Of a stretch of DNA of 64,000 nucleotides, positions 44,037 to 53,440 are shown piece by piece. Position numbers and translations under genes: made by a program. Below the pieces are notes generated by a model. It was not told the origin of the DNA. It ran no database searches and saw only the letters and a program-made list of their open reading frames with translations. This stretch comes from CAVRCA01 sp963719345 (lineage in GTDB: Bacteria; Pseudomonadota; Alphaproteobacteria; Acetobacterales; Acetobacteraceae). The DNA is taken from the NCBI GenBank assembly GCA_963719345.1, contig CAVRCA010000009.1, positions 1 through 64,000 of the forward strand. The letters run 5' to 3'. The number at the start of each line of letters is the position of its first letter. Position 1 is the stretch's first letter.

Positions 44037-45197
44037 ATGGACTTCGATCTGACCGAGGAACAGCGGCTGCTCAAGGACAGCGTCGATCGGCTGATCGCCG
44101 ATCGCTACGATTTCGAAACCCGGAAGAAGTTCATGGCCGAGCCGGACGGTTGGAGCCGCGAGCTGTGGTCGCAATACGCCGAGCTTGGCCTGCTCGGCCT
44201 GCCGTTCGAGGAGCGGCACGGCGGTTTTGGCGGCGGCCCGGTCGAGACCATGATCGTGATGGAGGCGTTCGGGCGTGGGCTCGTGCTCGAACCCTATTTC
44301 GCGACCGTGATCCTGGGTGCCGGCTTCATCCGCGCGGCTGGCAGCGAAGAGCAGCGGGCGGCGCTGCTGCCGAAGATCGCCGACGGGAGCCTGTTGCTGG
44401 CGTTCGCCCATATCGAGCGCCAGTCGCGTTACGACCTGTTCGACGTCGCGACCACGGCCAAGCGTGACGGCGAGGGATGGGTACTCGACGGCGCAAAGAG
44501 CGTCGTGCTGCACGGTGACTGCGCGGACAAGCTGATCGTCACCGCGCGGGTGTCCGGCAATCGACGGGACCGTGACGGCATCGGACTTTTTCTGGTCGAC
44601 GGAAAGGCGGGCGGCGTCTCGCGCCGTGGCTACCCGACGCAGGACGGGCTGCGCGCGGCGGAGGTGACGCTGTCCGGCGTCAAGGTCGGCCCGGACGACG
44701 TTTTGGGCGAGCCCGGCAAGGGTTTGGCGATCGCGGAGCGGGTCGTCGATGAGGCGATCGCGGCGCAGTGCGCCGAATCCGTTGGGCTGCTCGTCTCGAT
44801 GCAGGAACTCACCCTCGAATACCTGAAGACCAGAAAGCAGTTCGGCCGGGCAATCGGTGAGTTCCAAGCGTTGCAGCACCGCGCGGTGGACATGCTGGTC
44901 GCGGTCGAGCAGGGGCGCAGCATGGCGCTGTTCGCGACGGTGATGGCAGGGGAGCAGGACCCGACCGAGCGCAGCCGCGCGATTTCTGGTGCAAAAGTGC
45001 AGATCGGCCGCTCGGGCAAGCATGTCGGCGAAGAGGCGATCCAGCTGCACGGCGGCATCGGCATGACCATGGAATACAAGGTCGGCCACTACTTCAAGCG
45101 GCAGACCATGATCGACCTGATGTTCGGCACGGCGGATGAGCATCTGGCGAAGCTGGCCGCGCTGGGCGGGCTGTTCGGGACGGCAAAGGCGGCCTGA
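44037..45197 (+). CDS. pimD: Pimeloyl-CoA dehydrogenase small subunit-type acyl-CoA dehydrogenase
   Basis: A 386-residue acyl-CoA dehydrogenase homologue matching PimD. It starts MDFDLTEEQRLLKDSVDRLI; LLAFAHIERQSRYDLFDVAT stands where the FAD loop occurs in active subunits and is degenerate; the end has YLKTRKQFGRAIGEFQALQH and EAIQLHGGIGMTMEYKVGHY. The degenerate loop suggests a partner rather than an independent catalyst, as in other heteromeric acyl-CoA dehydrogenases. Together with pimC it probably oxidises a dicarboxylyl- or aryl-alkanoyl-CoA; other pim genes are not in the window. Confidence 0.88.
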   Translation: MDFDLTEEQRLLKDSVDRLIADRYDFETRKKFMAEPDGWSRELWSQYAELGLLGLPFEERHGGFGGGPVETMIVMEAFGRGLVLEPYFATVILGAGFIRAAGSEEQRAALLPKIADGSLLLAFAHIERQSRYDLFDVATTAKRDGEGWVLDGAKSVVLHGDCADKLIVTARVSGNRRDRDGIGLFLVDGKAGGVSRRGYPTQDGLRAAEVTLSGVKVGPDDVLGEPGKGLAIAERVVDEAIAAQCAESVGLLVSMQELTLEYLKTRKQFGRAIGEFQALQHRAVDMLVAVEQGRSMALFATVMAGEQDPTERSRAISGAKVQIGRSGKHVGEEAIQLHGGIGMTMEYKVGHYFKRQTMIDLMFGTADEHLAKLAALGGLFGTAKAA

Positions 45198-45231
45198 GCC
45201 AAACCGGCTGCCCGGGTAGCTGACGGTCCCG

Positions 45232-45259
45232 TTGCGCCGGCTTCGCGGACTGCTATCAT
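45232..45259 (+). promoter_or_regulatory. Possible sigma-70 promoter for dodecin
   Basis: TTGCGC (45232-45237) and TATCAT (45254-45259) are spaced 16 bases apart upstream of the dodecin gene. It would give a leader of about 115 bases containing the GACAC-GAAA-GTGTC hairpin at 45310. Weak matches; no experimental support. Confidence 0.35.
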
Positions 45260-45309
45260 CTGCATTGCCTTGATCGGACCGCCGGCAGCAACGGCGCCTG
45301 GTCGGCCAA

Positions 45310-45323
45310 GACACGAAAGTGTC
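45310..45323 (+). other. GNRA-loop hairpin in the dodecin leader
   Basis: GACAC-GAAA-GTGTC is a perfect 5-bp stem closed by a GAAA tetraloop, 61 bases before the dodecin start. A GAAA loop is unusually stable in RNA, so it may be a leader structure. No known riboswitch family is recognised. Confidence 0.4.
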
Positions 45324-45383
45324 GTGAGACAACCTCAGTCGGAACACACGTTTCTCTGTTGGGCAGTCCGCTAGGAGGAAAAT

Positions 45384-45590
45384 ATGGCAGTCGTAAAAAT
45401 CCTTGAGTTGCTTGCCGAGTCCGAACAGAGCTGGGAAGACGCCGCGCGCCAGGCGGTCGCCGAAGCGTCCAAGACCGTCCGCGGAATCCGATCCGTGTAC
45501 ATGAGCGAGTTCCAGGCCACGGTCGAAAACGACAAGATCAAAACCTACCGCGCCAACGTAAAAATCTCCTTCGTCATCGAATCGAAGTAG
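45384..45590 (+). CDS. Dodecin (flavin-binding storage protein)
   Basis: A 68-residue dodecin. Dodecamers bind and store flavins such as FMN or riboflavin and quench their photochemistry. The flavin-stacking Trp is residue 17 in SEQSWEDAARQAVAEASKTV; SVYMSEFQATVENDKIKTYR and VKISFVIES complete the beta-alpha-beta-beta fold. Strong Shine-Dalgarno CTAGGAGGAAAA before ATG 45384. It has its own 186-base upstream region, so it is probably transcribed on its own. Confidence 0.93.
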   Translation: MAVVKILELLAESEQSWEDAARQAVAEASKTVRGIRSVYMSEFQATVENDKIKTYRANVKISFVIESK

Positions 45591-45689
45591 GGCGCTGCGG
45601 AGAGGCCGGGGTCAGGGCGGATCGCGTAGAAGGTTGACGCCCCAGCCCCGGCCCCGACAAACTCGGTCCGCAACAGGTGGACGACGACC

Positions 45690-46064
45690 ATGGGACTGAA
45701 TAGCCTCAACCACATCTCGACCCGGCCGCGCGACCTCGAGGCGACCAAGGATTTCTACGTCGATGTCCTCGGCCTTGAGGTCGGCGCCCGTCCGACCTTG
45801 CCGTTCCCGGGCTACTGGCTCTACTGCGGCAAGCAGGCGGTCATCCACCTGATCGGGACTGAGCTTGGCGGCAGCGAGCCACCGCCGACCGGGCGGCTCG
45901 ACCATTTCGCCTTCGAGGCTTCCGGCCTCGACGAAATCAAGGGCCGCCTCGCCGAGCATCGCGTCAAGTACGACGAGCGCGAGATCGCCTCGGTCAACCT
46001 GACGCAGCTCTTCATGCATGATCCGGATGGCGTCGCGGTGGAGATCAACTTCCCACACACCTAG
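45690..46064 (+). CDS. VOC-family (glyoxalase/dioxygenase superfamily) protein
   Basis: A 124-residue single-unit vicinal oxygen chelate protein. GLNSLNHISTRPRDLEATKD has the first metal His, RLDHFAFEASGLDEIKGRL a second His, and FMHDPDGVAVEINFPH the Glu ligand, so the metal site looks complete. Substrate unknown. It is followed by an SDR and a carboxymuconolactone-decarboxylase-like gene on the same strand, suggesting a small catabolic group. Confidence 0.85.
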   Translation: MGLNSLNHISTRPRDLEATKDFYVDVLGLEVGARPTLPFPGYWLYCGKQAVIHLIGTELGGSEPPPTGRLDHFAFEASGLDEIKGRLAEHRVKYDEREIASVNLTQLFMHDPDGVAVEINFPHT

Positions 46065-46284
46065 ACGCGCGCCCTGTGGGGGGCGGCTGCGGCCGGTGAG
46101 CACGGCGGCAAGGAGCCAGCACCGCAAGCAAGCGGGATGCTCGGTCCCGCACCCTTGCACCGTCGCGAGCCGCCGGGAGTAACGCCCCGGCGCCGCTGGG
46201 CGGGGCGGTCGCATCGGCCCCGCCCGCCTTCTCCCTCGCCGCCTTCCGCTCTACTGTGCCGCCTGAAGAGCGAGGGGGGAGACA

Positions 46285-47086
46285 ATGCTGGATCTGGCCG
46301 GCAAGGTGGCCATCGTTTCGGGCGCGGGTTCGGTGGGACCGGGCTGGGGCAACGGCCGCGCGACCGCGACCTTGTTCGCACGGCAGGGTGCGAAAGTGTT
46401 CCTGCTCGACATCAACCGCGAGGCGCTCGACGAGACGCGCCGGATCATCGAGGAGGAAGGCAACACCTGCGAAACGCGGATCTCCGACGCCCTCGAATTC
46501 GGCGCAGGTCAAAGAGTCGATGGACGCCTGCTTGGCCCGGTTCGGGCGCATCGACATCCTGGTGAACAACGTCGGCGGCTCCGCGCCCGGCGGGCCGGTC
46601 GAGATGTCGGAGGAGGTGTTCGACCGGCAAATCGATCAGAACCTGAAAACCGCGTTTCTCGGCTGCAAGCACGTGCTGCCCGTCATGGAGAAGCAAGGCA
46701 AGGGAGCGATCGTCAACATCGCTTCCGTTGCCGGCCTGCGCGACCATCTCGGCCGCACCCATGTCGGCTACAGCGCGAGCAAGGCCGGTGTGATCCAGCT
46801 CTCGCGCTCGACGGCGGTGAAATACGCGCCGCTCGGCATCCGCGTGAACACCGTGGTTCCCGGGCTGATGAACACGCCCCTGGTGACGCATCGGCTGGCG
46901 CGCCAGATCGGCAACAACGACGCCGAGGCACTGATCGCCGACCGCCACCGGCGCGTGCCGATGGGCCATATGGGCGATGGTTGGGACGTCGCGCACGCCG
47001 TGCTGTTCCTCGCTTCCGACGAGGCCCGCTTCATCACCGCGACCGAGATCATCGTCGATGGCGGCATGATCGCGACAATTCCATAA
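46285..47086 (+). pseudogene. SDR-family oxidoreductase, single frameshift
   Basis: About 267 residues when repaired. The N-terminus MLDLAGKVAIVSGAGSVGPG with WGNGRATATLFARQG is an SDR cofactor motif with an insertion. At about 46497 the frame breaks; SAQVKESMDACLARFGRIDI then LVNNVGGSAPGG, the catalytic VGYSASKAGVIQLSRSTAVK (YxxxK) and the end FITATEIIVDGGMIATI are one frame over, stopping at 47084-47086. The lesion is an extra T in GAATTCGGCG (GAATCGGCGCAG expected). GAGGGGGGAGA precedes ATG 46285. Likely a sequencing error; otherwise a recent pseudogene. It is 17 bases from the CMD-like gene. Confidence 0.82.
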
Positions 47087-47103
47087 GGTAGGGAGACGAA
47101 CAG

Positions 47104-47661
47104 ATGACCGAACGCTTTGGCCCGATCTCGCCGGAGACGATGACCGCCGAGCAGAAGCGCGTGGCGGAGACCATCGCCGGTGGACCGCGCGGCAGCTGGC
47201 AGCGTGGGCCGTTCAAGGCGTTGCTGCGCAGCCCGGAGATCGCCAACCGCATCCAGCACGTCGGCGAATACGTGCGCTTCAAGAGCTCGATCGAACCGCG
47301 GCTGAACGAGCTTGCCATTATCCTGTGCGCGCGCAAATGGACCGCGCAGTACGAATGGTACGCGCACCGCAAGCTGGCCCTGGAGGCGGGGTTGCGGCCG
47401 GAGATCGCCGACGCCGTTGCGGAGGGAAGGCGCCCGGACAACCTGCAGCCAGATGAAGCAACGGTGTACGATTTCGCGCACCAGCTCCTGCACACCGGGC
47501 AGGTGAGTGACGCGGCGTTCAATGCCGTCAAGGAAAAGTTCGGCGAGAACGGCGTGATCGATCTGATCGGTGCCGTCGGCTACTACACGATCGTTTCATT
47601 CGTTCTCAACGTCGACCGCGTTCCCCTGCCGGCCGACGCCACGCCGCTCAAGCCGCTCTGA
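47104..47661 (+). CDS. Carboxymuconolactone-decarboxylase family protein
   Basis: A 185-residue CMD/AhpD-superfamily protein. Core motif NELAIILCARKWTAQYEWYA then HRKLALEAGLRPEIADAVAE, with the Glu, Cys, and His spacing of gamma-carboxymuconolactone decarboxylase rather than the CxxC of AhpD. IDLIGAVGYYTIVSFVLNVD follows. Such proteins often sit beside SDRs in catabolic operons; function not fixed by sequence. It begins 17 bases after the SDR gene and 12 bases before cinA. Confidence 0.87.
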   Translation: MTERFGPISPETMTAEQKRVAETIAGGPRGSWQRGPFKALLRSPEIANRIQHVGEYVRFKSSIEPRLNELAIILCARKWTAQYEWYAHRKLALEAGLRPEIADAVAEGRRPDNLQPDEATVYDFAHQLLHTGQVSDAAFNAVKEKFGENGVIDLIGAVGYYTIVSFVLNVDRVPLPADATPLKPL

Positions 47662-47673
47662 CGGGGAACGATC

Positions 47674-48169
47674 ATGCAAGACCTTCTGCCGATCGCCCAA
47701 CGCATCGGCGCACGCCTGAAGGAGCGCGGCGAGACCGTGGCGGTGTTCGAGTTCCTCGACCGGCGGCCTGGTCTCGGCGGCGCTGCTTTCCGTGCCGGGA
47801 GCCTCGGCCTACTTCCTTGGCGGCGGCGTGATCTATACCCGCAAGGCGCGGGACGAGATCGCCGGCATTGACGACGCTGCGATGTCCGCAATGCGCGCGT
47901 CCACCGAGCCGTATGCGCGATTGCTCGCGCAACGGGCGCGGGCCAAGCTCGGGGCGACCTGGGGTGTGGGCGAAAGCGGCGCCACCGGACCGACCGGCAA
48001 TCGTTACGGCGACGCCGCCGGGCATACCTGCTTCGCCATCGCCGGTCCGGCCGAAGCGGCGACGACGCTTGAAACCGGCAGCGACGACCGGGTGGCCAAC
48101 ATGCGCCGGTTCGCCAATGACGTGCTGGGGGCCCTCGAGCAGGCTCTTGGGGCGACTGGCCGCTCCTGA
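47674..48169 (+). pseudogene. CinA C-terminal family protein (PncC-like amidase), single frameshift
   Basis: Nicotinamide-mononucleotide amidohydrolase-type protein of about 164 residues when repaired. MQDLLPIAQRIGARLKERGE TVAVFE is followed by a break near 47755; the rest, SSTGGLVSAALLSVPGASAY, FLGGGVIYTRKARDEIAGID and VGESGATGPTGNRYGDAAGH, is one frame over. An extra T in GAGTTCCTCGACC (GAGTCCTCGACC expected, giving ESSTGG) explains it; ESSTGG supplies the catalytic Ser of the family. Stop 48167-48169. The adjacent GT-C copy on the other strand reads into its 3' end. Confidence 0.8.
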
Positions 48170-49857
48170 CCTCGACCTATCGGGAGTTGCCGCCGCATAC
48201 TTTCTCCAGCGGCCTGTGCCGGCGGCGCTCCGTCCAGCCGAACGCGCCAGATCGTGCGGTCATGGACCTGGCTGGCAGAGCAGGGCGTCGCGCGCATCAC
48301 CGAGATCAAGGCCGTATAGAATGGGTGCGTCAAACCCGTCTGGCCCATTGCGGGTGCTGAGACTGAGCGAGTTGAACGGGATACCTCGTACCTGCCAGGG
48401 TACGTATCGCGGAGTTCATCCTCCCCTCGTATCAGCACCAGTGCCGGGGCGGGCGCGGTCGCCGCCACGCGCAGCGGCTCGCGAACGGCCGAGACCTGGA
48501 GATGCGCGAAGACCGAGTAGCTGAGCACGAACCCGGCGTAGGCAGCGACCTGCAGGCCGGCCAGGCGCATCGGATCGAATCGCCAGCGGCCGAGCGCCCA
48601 AGGCACATTGCTGCCGAAGGCCCTCCCGAGGGTGAGCGGCACCGTCACCCAGCCGATGAACCAGTAGCGCGGGCCATACTGGTAACCGCCGAGGTCGGGG
48701 TAGAACAAAAAGAACAGGATGGTTGCCGGCAGCATCAGGTCGAACCAGCGCAGGGTCCGCTGCCGCACGCCGCGCCAGAGCGCGACGGCCACGAACGGCA
48801 GCAGCGCGGCGCAGGCAAACTCCATCCACCATGACGATTGCCAAACCGTGCGCTCGAGCGCGCGGAAAGGGTTGCTCGGCCCTTCGATGCCGTGCCCATA
48901 AAGCCCGTAGGTGAGGTCGGGAAAGCCCCAGGAGAGGGTTGTGACGAACGGGCTGCCGGTGATGCGCCAGTTATACCAGGCAAACATCGCGACCACCGGC
49001 AGGGCGCCGAGTGCCGCCCACAGGGAGCGCCGGACGAACACCCGTCGCCGCCGTAGCAGCCCGTCGAGAACATAGAGCCCGAAGGCGAGAAGGAACGCTT
49101 CGTAGCGCGTGGTCAGCAGCACGGAAAAGGCGAAGCCGAGGGCGAGCTGAGCCCAGACCGTTGGCCGCCGCTCATCGCGTAGGCCGAGCCAGGCGACGGC
49201 AAGAATGCACGTTCCCGTCAAGGTGTGGTTGAAGAACGAGGCGTTGTTGAACAGCGTGAACGGCGCTAGGAGCGAGAGCGCCAACAACGCCCCGCCCCGC
49301 CCGCGTGTCACCCCGAGTTGCCGCAAACCGAGGGCCAGGAACGCCGCCAAAAGAACTCCCAGCACGGGATTGGCTGCGGTCCGCAACCCGACCGAGGCAA
49401 ACAAGGCGAGCACTGCTGGCCAGCCCGGCGGGTATTGCGACAGCCGCTTGCCGTCCTGGTCGGGCACGTACATCGTCTTGAGCACGTCGCCGAGCCCGGA
49501 CGGCGCGGACGCGTTCCACAGTCGGCCGTGGCGCAATGTGTCGGCGAGGAAGTTATAGCCGTATTCGTCCGCCGAGACCGGATACGCTTGTAGCACGACA
49601 TCGGCGAGCAGCAGCGGCACGACGAAGGCCAGCGCAAGTGTTGCTGCGGCGGCAAGGCCGGCGCCCGGGCGTTCCCGTTCCGGCACCGTGGTGCGCGCGC
49701 CCCATAGCACCAGCGCCGCGGCGCACAACCCATAGAGCAGGTCCACCGCGACCGTCATCCCCTTGCCAGGATGCCAGAGTTCGGCCACCCCGGCGCCCAG
49801 GCCGAGCAGGAACAACACCGCCGCCAGCAGCGTCAGGAAGGAACGGGTTCGGACCAT
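48004..49857 (-). CDS. GT-C-type membrane glycosyltransferase, copy 1
   Basis: First of three tandem near-identical genes; 617 codons, versus 562 in copies 2 and 3. ArnT/GT39-like fold with 11-13 membrane helices; after the first helices the periplasmic loop YPVSADEYGYNFLADTLRHG carries the acidic pair expected for the catalytic base of GT-C enzymes, which use polyprenyl-phosphate sugars. The C-terminal part is disturbed: from about 48390 the family sequence RYVPWQVRGIPFNSLSLSTR and NGPDGFDAPILYGLDLGDAR is in a different frame from the flanks, and the frame returns at QVHDRTIWRVRLDG. The last 50 codons run antisense into cinA and are probably not native; a stop in the neighbouring frame lies near 48178. 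Confidence 0.75.
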   Translation of the reverse strand: MVRTRSFLTLLAAVLFLLGLGAGVAELWHPGKGMTVAVDLLYGLCAAALVLWGARTTVPERERPGAGLAAAATLALAFVVPLLLADVVLQAYPVSADEYGYNFLADTLRHGRLWNASAPSGLGDVLKTMYVPDQDGKRLSQYPPGWPAVLALFASVGLRTAANPVLGVLLAAFLALGLRQLGVTRGRGGALLALSLLAPFTLFNNASFFNHTLTGTCILAVAWLGLRDERRPTVWAQLALGFAFSVLLTTRYEAFLLAFGLYVLDGLLRRRRVFVRRSLWAALGALPVVAMFAWYNWRITGSPFVTTLSWGFPDLTYGLYGHGIEGPSNPFRALERTVWQSSWWMEFACAALLPFVAVALWRGVRQRTLRWFDLMLPATILFFLFYPDLGGYQYGPRYWFIGWVTVPLTLGRAFGSNVPWALGRWRFDPMRLAGLQVAAYAGFVLSYSVFAHLQVSAVREPLRVAATAPAPALVLIRGEDELRDTYPGRYEVSRSTRSVSAPAMGQTGLTHPFYTALISVMRATPCSASQVHDRTIWRVRLDGAPPAQAAGESMRRQLPIGRGQERPVAPRACSRAPSTSLANRRMLATRSSLPVSSVVAASAGPAMAKQVCPAASP

Positions 49858-52800
49858 GGCGCCCTTGTAAGTGTTTGAGGCGACGCGCCGTCAAGCAATT
49901 AGGCTCTTGCAGCGTCCTCAACTGTGCGGTCCGGACATGGCGGCCGCTCAAGAAGCAGGCCCACACGCCCTTCCTGGTGGTCAGCCATGCTGATGGACCG
50001 CCGCCTGGGGTGTCCCGCACGCTGGCTCCAGCGTAGCTTTTGGGGGCGCTCCTTGCACACGGACGCGCCAGATCGTCCGGTCGTGGACCTGCCGGCAGAG
50101 CAGGGCGATGCGCGCCTCACCGAGATCGATACCGTGTAGGATGGGACCAGTAAAACCATCCGGGCCGTTGCGGGTGGTATCTACCGCGTCGAAGTGGATT
50201 GGTCGGCTCTGCCAGGAGACGTATCGGATTTCATCGCTGGCGATCAGCACCAGCGCCGGGGCGGGCGCGGTCGCCGCCGCGCGCAGCGGCTCGCGAACGG
50301 CCGAGACCTGGAGATGCGCGAAGACCGAGTAGCTGAGCACGAACCCGGCGTAGGCGGCGACCTGCAGGCCGGCCAGGCGCATCGGATCGAATCGCCAGCG
50401 GCCGAGCGCCCAAGGCACATTGCTGCGGAAGGCCCTCCCGAGGGTGAGCGGCACCGTCACCCAGCCGATGAACCAGTAGCGCGGGCCATACTGGTAACCG
50501 CCGGCGTCGGGATAGAACACGAAGAACAGGACGGTTGCCGGCAGCATCAGGTCGAACCAGCGCAGGGTTCGCTGCCGCACGCCGCGCCAGAGCGCGACGG
50601 CCACGAACGGGAGCAGCGCGGCGCAGGCAAACTCCATCCACCATGACGATTGCCAAACCGTGCGCTCGAGCGCGCGGAAAGGGTTGCTCGGCCCTTCGAT
50701 GCCGTGCCCATAAAGCCCGTAGGTGAGGTCGGGAAAGCCCCAGGAGAGGGTGGTGACGAACGGGCTGCCGGTGATGCGCCAGTTATACCAGGCAAACATC
50801 GCGACCACCGGCAGGGCGCCGAGTGCCGCCCACAGGGAGCGCCGGACAAACACCCGTCGCCGCCGTAGCAGCCCGTCGAGAACATAGAGCCCGAAGGCGA
50901 GAAGGAACGCTTCGTAGCGCGTGGTCAGCAGCACGGAAAAGGCGAAGCCGAGGGCGAGCTGAGCCCAGACCGTTGGCCGCCGCTCATCGCGTAGGCCGAG
51001 CCAGGCGACGGCAAGAATGCACGTTCCCGTCAAGGTGTGGTTGAAGAACGAGGCGTTGTTGAACAGTGTGAACGGCGCTAGGAGCGAGAGCGCCAACAAC
51101 GCCCCGCCCCGCCCGCGTGTCACCCCGAGTTGCCGCAAACCGAGGGCCAGGAACGCCGCCAAAAGAACTCCCAGCACGGGATTGGCTGCGGTCCGCAACC
51201 CGACCGAGGCAAACAAGGCGAGCACTGCTGGCCAGCCCGGCGGGTATTGCGACAGCCGCTTGCCGTCCAGGTCGGGCACGTACATTGTCTTGAGCACGTC
51301 GCCGAGCCCGGACGGCGCGGACGCGTTCCACAGTCGGCCGTGGCGCAATGTGTCGGCGAGGAAGTTATAGCCGTATTCGTCCGCCGAGACCGGATACGCT
51401 TGTAGCACGACATCGGCGAGCAGCAGCGGCACGACGAAGGCCAGCGCAAGTGTTGCTGCGGCGGCAAGGCCGGCGCCCGGGCGTTCCCGTTCCGGCACCG
51501 TGGTGCGCGCGCCCCATAGCACCAGCGCCGCGGCGCACAACCCATAGAGCAGGTCCACCGCGACCGTCATCCCCTTGCCAGGATGCCAGAGTTCGGCCAC
51601 CCCGGCGCCCAGACCGAGCAGGAACAACACCGCCGCCAGCAGCGTCAGGAAGGAACGGGTTCGGACCATGGCGCCCTTGTAAGTGTTTGAGGCGACGCGC
51701 CGTCAAGCAATTAGGCTCTTGCAGCGTCCTCAACTGTGCGGTCCGGACATGGCGGCCGCTCAAGAAGCAGGCCCACACGCCCTTCCTGGTGGTCAGCCAT
51801 GCTGATGGACCGCCGCCTGGGGTGTCCCGCACGCTGGCTCCAGCGTAGCTTTTGGGGGCGCTCCTTGCACACGGACGCGCCAGATCGTCCGGTCGTGGAC
51901 CTGCCGGCAGAGCAGGGCGATGCGCGCCTCACCGAGATCGATACCGTGTAGGATGGGACCAGTAAAACCATCCGGGCCGTTGCGGGTGGTATCTACCGCG
52001 TCGAAGTGGATTGGTCGGCTCTGCCAGGAGACGTATCGGATTTCATCGCTGGCGATCAGCACCAGCGCCGGGGCGGGCGCGGTCGCCGCCGCGCGCAGCG
52101 GCTCGCGAACGGCCGAGACCTGGAGATGCGCGAAGACCGAGTAGCTGAGCACGAACCCGGCGTAGGCGGCGACCTGCAGGCCGGCCAGGCGCATCGGATC
52201 GAATTGCCAGCGGCCGAGCGCCCAAGGCACATTGCTGCGGAAGGCCCTCCCGAGGGTGAGCGGCACAGTCACCCAGCCGATGAACCAGTAGCGCGGGCCA
52301 TACTGGTAACCGCCGAGATCGGGGTACGCGAAAAAGAACAGGATGGTTGCCGGCAGCATCAGGTCGAACCAGCGCAGGGTCCGCTGCCGCACGCCGCGCC
52401 AGAGCGCGACGGCCACGAACGGCAGCACCGCAACGCAGGCGAACTCCATCCACCACAGCGAGAACCAGACCGTGCGTTCCAAGGAGCGGAAAGGAGTGTT
52501 CGGTCCCTCGGTGCCGTACCCATAAAGCCCGTAGGTGAGGTCAGGAAAGCCCCAGGAGAGGGTTGTGACGAACGGGCTGCCGGTGATGCGCCAGTTATAC
52601 CAGGCAAACATCGCGACCACCGGCAGGGCGCCGAGTGCCGCCCACAGGGAGCGCCGGACAAACACCCGTCGCCGCCGTAGCAGCCCGTCGAGAACATAGA
52701 GCCCGAAGGCGAGAAGGAACGCTTCGTAGCGCGTGGTCAGCAGCACGGAAAAGGCGAAGCCGAGGGCGAGCTGAGCCCAGACCGTTGGCCGCCGCTCATC

Positions 52801-53440
52801 GCGTAGGCCGAGCCAGGCGACGGCAAGAATGCACGTTCCCGTCAAGGTGTGGTTGAAGAACGAGGCGTTGTTGAACAGTGTGAACGGCGCTAGGAGCGAG
52901 AGCGCCAACAACGCCCCGCCTCGCCCGCGTGTCACCCCGAGTTGCCGCAAACCGAGGGCCAGGAACGCCGCCAAAAGAACTCCCAGCACGGGATTGGCTG
53001 CGGTCCGCAACCCGACCGAGGCAAACAAGGCGAGCACTGCTGGCCAGCCCGGCGGGTATTGCGACAGCCGCTTGCCGTCCAGGTCGGGCACGTACATTGT
53101 CTTGAGCACGTCGCCGAGCCCGGACGGCGCGGACGCGTTCCACAGTCGGCCGTGGCGCAATGTGTCGGCGAGGAAGTTATAGCCGTATTCGTCCGCCGAG
53201 ACTGGATACGCTTGTAGCACGACATCGGCGAGCAGCAGCGGCACGACGAAGGCCAGCGCAAGTGTTGCTGCGGCGGCAAGGCCGGCGCCCGGGCGTTCCC
53301 GTTCCGGCACCGTGGTGCGCGCGCCCCATAGCACCAGCGCCGCGGCGCACAACCCATAGAGCAGGTCCACCGCGACCGTCATCCCCTTGCCAGGATGCCA
53401 GAGTTCGGCCACCCCGGCGCCCAGACCGAGCAGGAACAAC
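48431..53440 (-). repeat. Tandem triplication, 1812-bp period
   Basis: Bases 48431-51628 match 50243-53440 at a constant offset of 1812 with few differences, covering three GT-C genes and two intergenic spacers of about 120 bases. The starts at 49857, 51669 and 53481 are exactly 1812 apart. Outer ends differ: the 3' end of copy 1 (below 48431) is unlike copies 2 and 3, and the 5' end of copy 3 (above 53440) is unlike copies 1 and 2. This fits unequal crossing-over between two older diverged paralogues. Confidence 0.95.
49981..51669 (-). CDS. GT-C-type membrane glycosyltransferase, copy 2
   Basis: A 562-residue multi-pass membrane protein. The first helix is SFLTLLAAVLFLLGLGAGVA; the periplasmic loop YPVSADEYGYNFLADTLRHG carries Asp-Glu, as in ArnT/PMT-like enzymes; LSQYPPGWPAVLALFASVGL and NNASFFNHTLTGTCILAVAW follow. 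The C-terminal soluble part includes IRYVSWQSRPIHFDAVDTTR and VHDRTIWRVRVQGAPP. Differs from copy 1 in VLFFVFYPDAGG (copy 1 ILFFLFYPDLGG). Intact. Expected to move a sugar from a polyprenyl-phosphate donor to an envelope acceptor; donor could come from the GT2 at 53653. The acceptor is unknown. Confidence 0.82.
   Translation of the reverse strand: MVRTRSFLTLLAAVLFLLGLGAGVAELWHPGKGMTVAVDLLYGLCAAALVLWGARTTVPERERPGAGLAAAATLALAFVVPLLLADVVLQAYPVSADEYGYNFLADTLRHGRLWNASAPSGLGDVLKTMYVPDLDGKRLSQYPPGWPAVLALFASVGLRTAANPVLGVLLAAFLALGLRQLGVTRGRGGALLALSLLAPFTLFNNASFFNHTLTGTCILAVAWLGLRDERRPTVWAQLALGFAFSVLLTTRYEAFLLAFGLYVLDGLLRRRRVFVRRSLWAALGALPVVAMFAWYNWRITGSPFVTTLSWGFPDLTYGLYGHGIEGPSNPFRALERTVWQSSWWMEFACAALLPFVAVALWRGVRQRTLRWFDLMLPATVLFFVFYPDAGGYQYGPRYWFIGWVTVPLTLGRAFRSNVPWALGRWRFDPMRLAGLQVAAYAGFVLSYSVFAHLQVSAVREPLRAAATAPAPALVLIASDEIRYVSWQSRPIHFDAVDTTRNGPDGFTGPILHGIDLGEARIALLCRQVHDRTIWRVRVQGAPPKATLEPACGTPQAAVHQHG

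Noticed and set aside
48431..53440. Direct repeats considered as a CRISPR or satellite array
   Set aside because: The period is 1812 bp and each unit is a coding gene, so it is a gene triplication.
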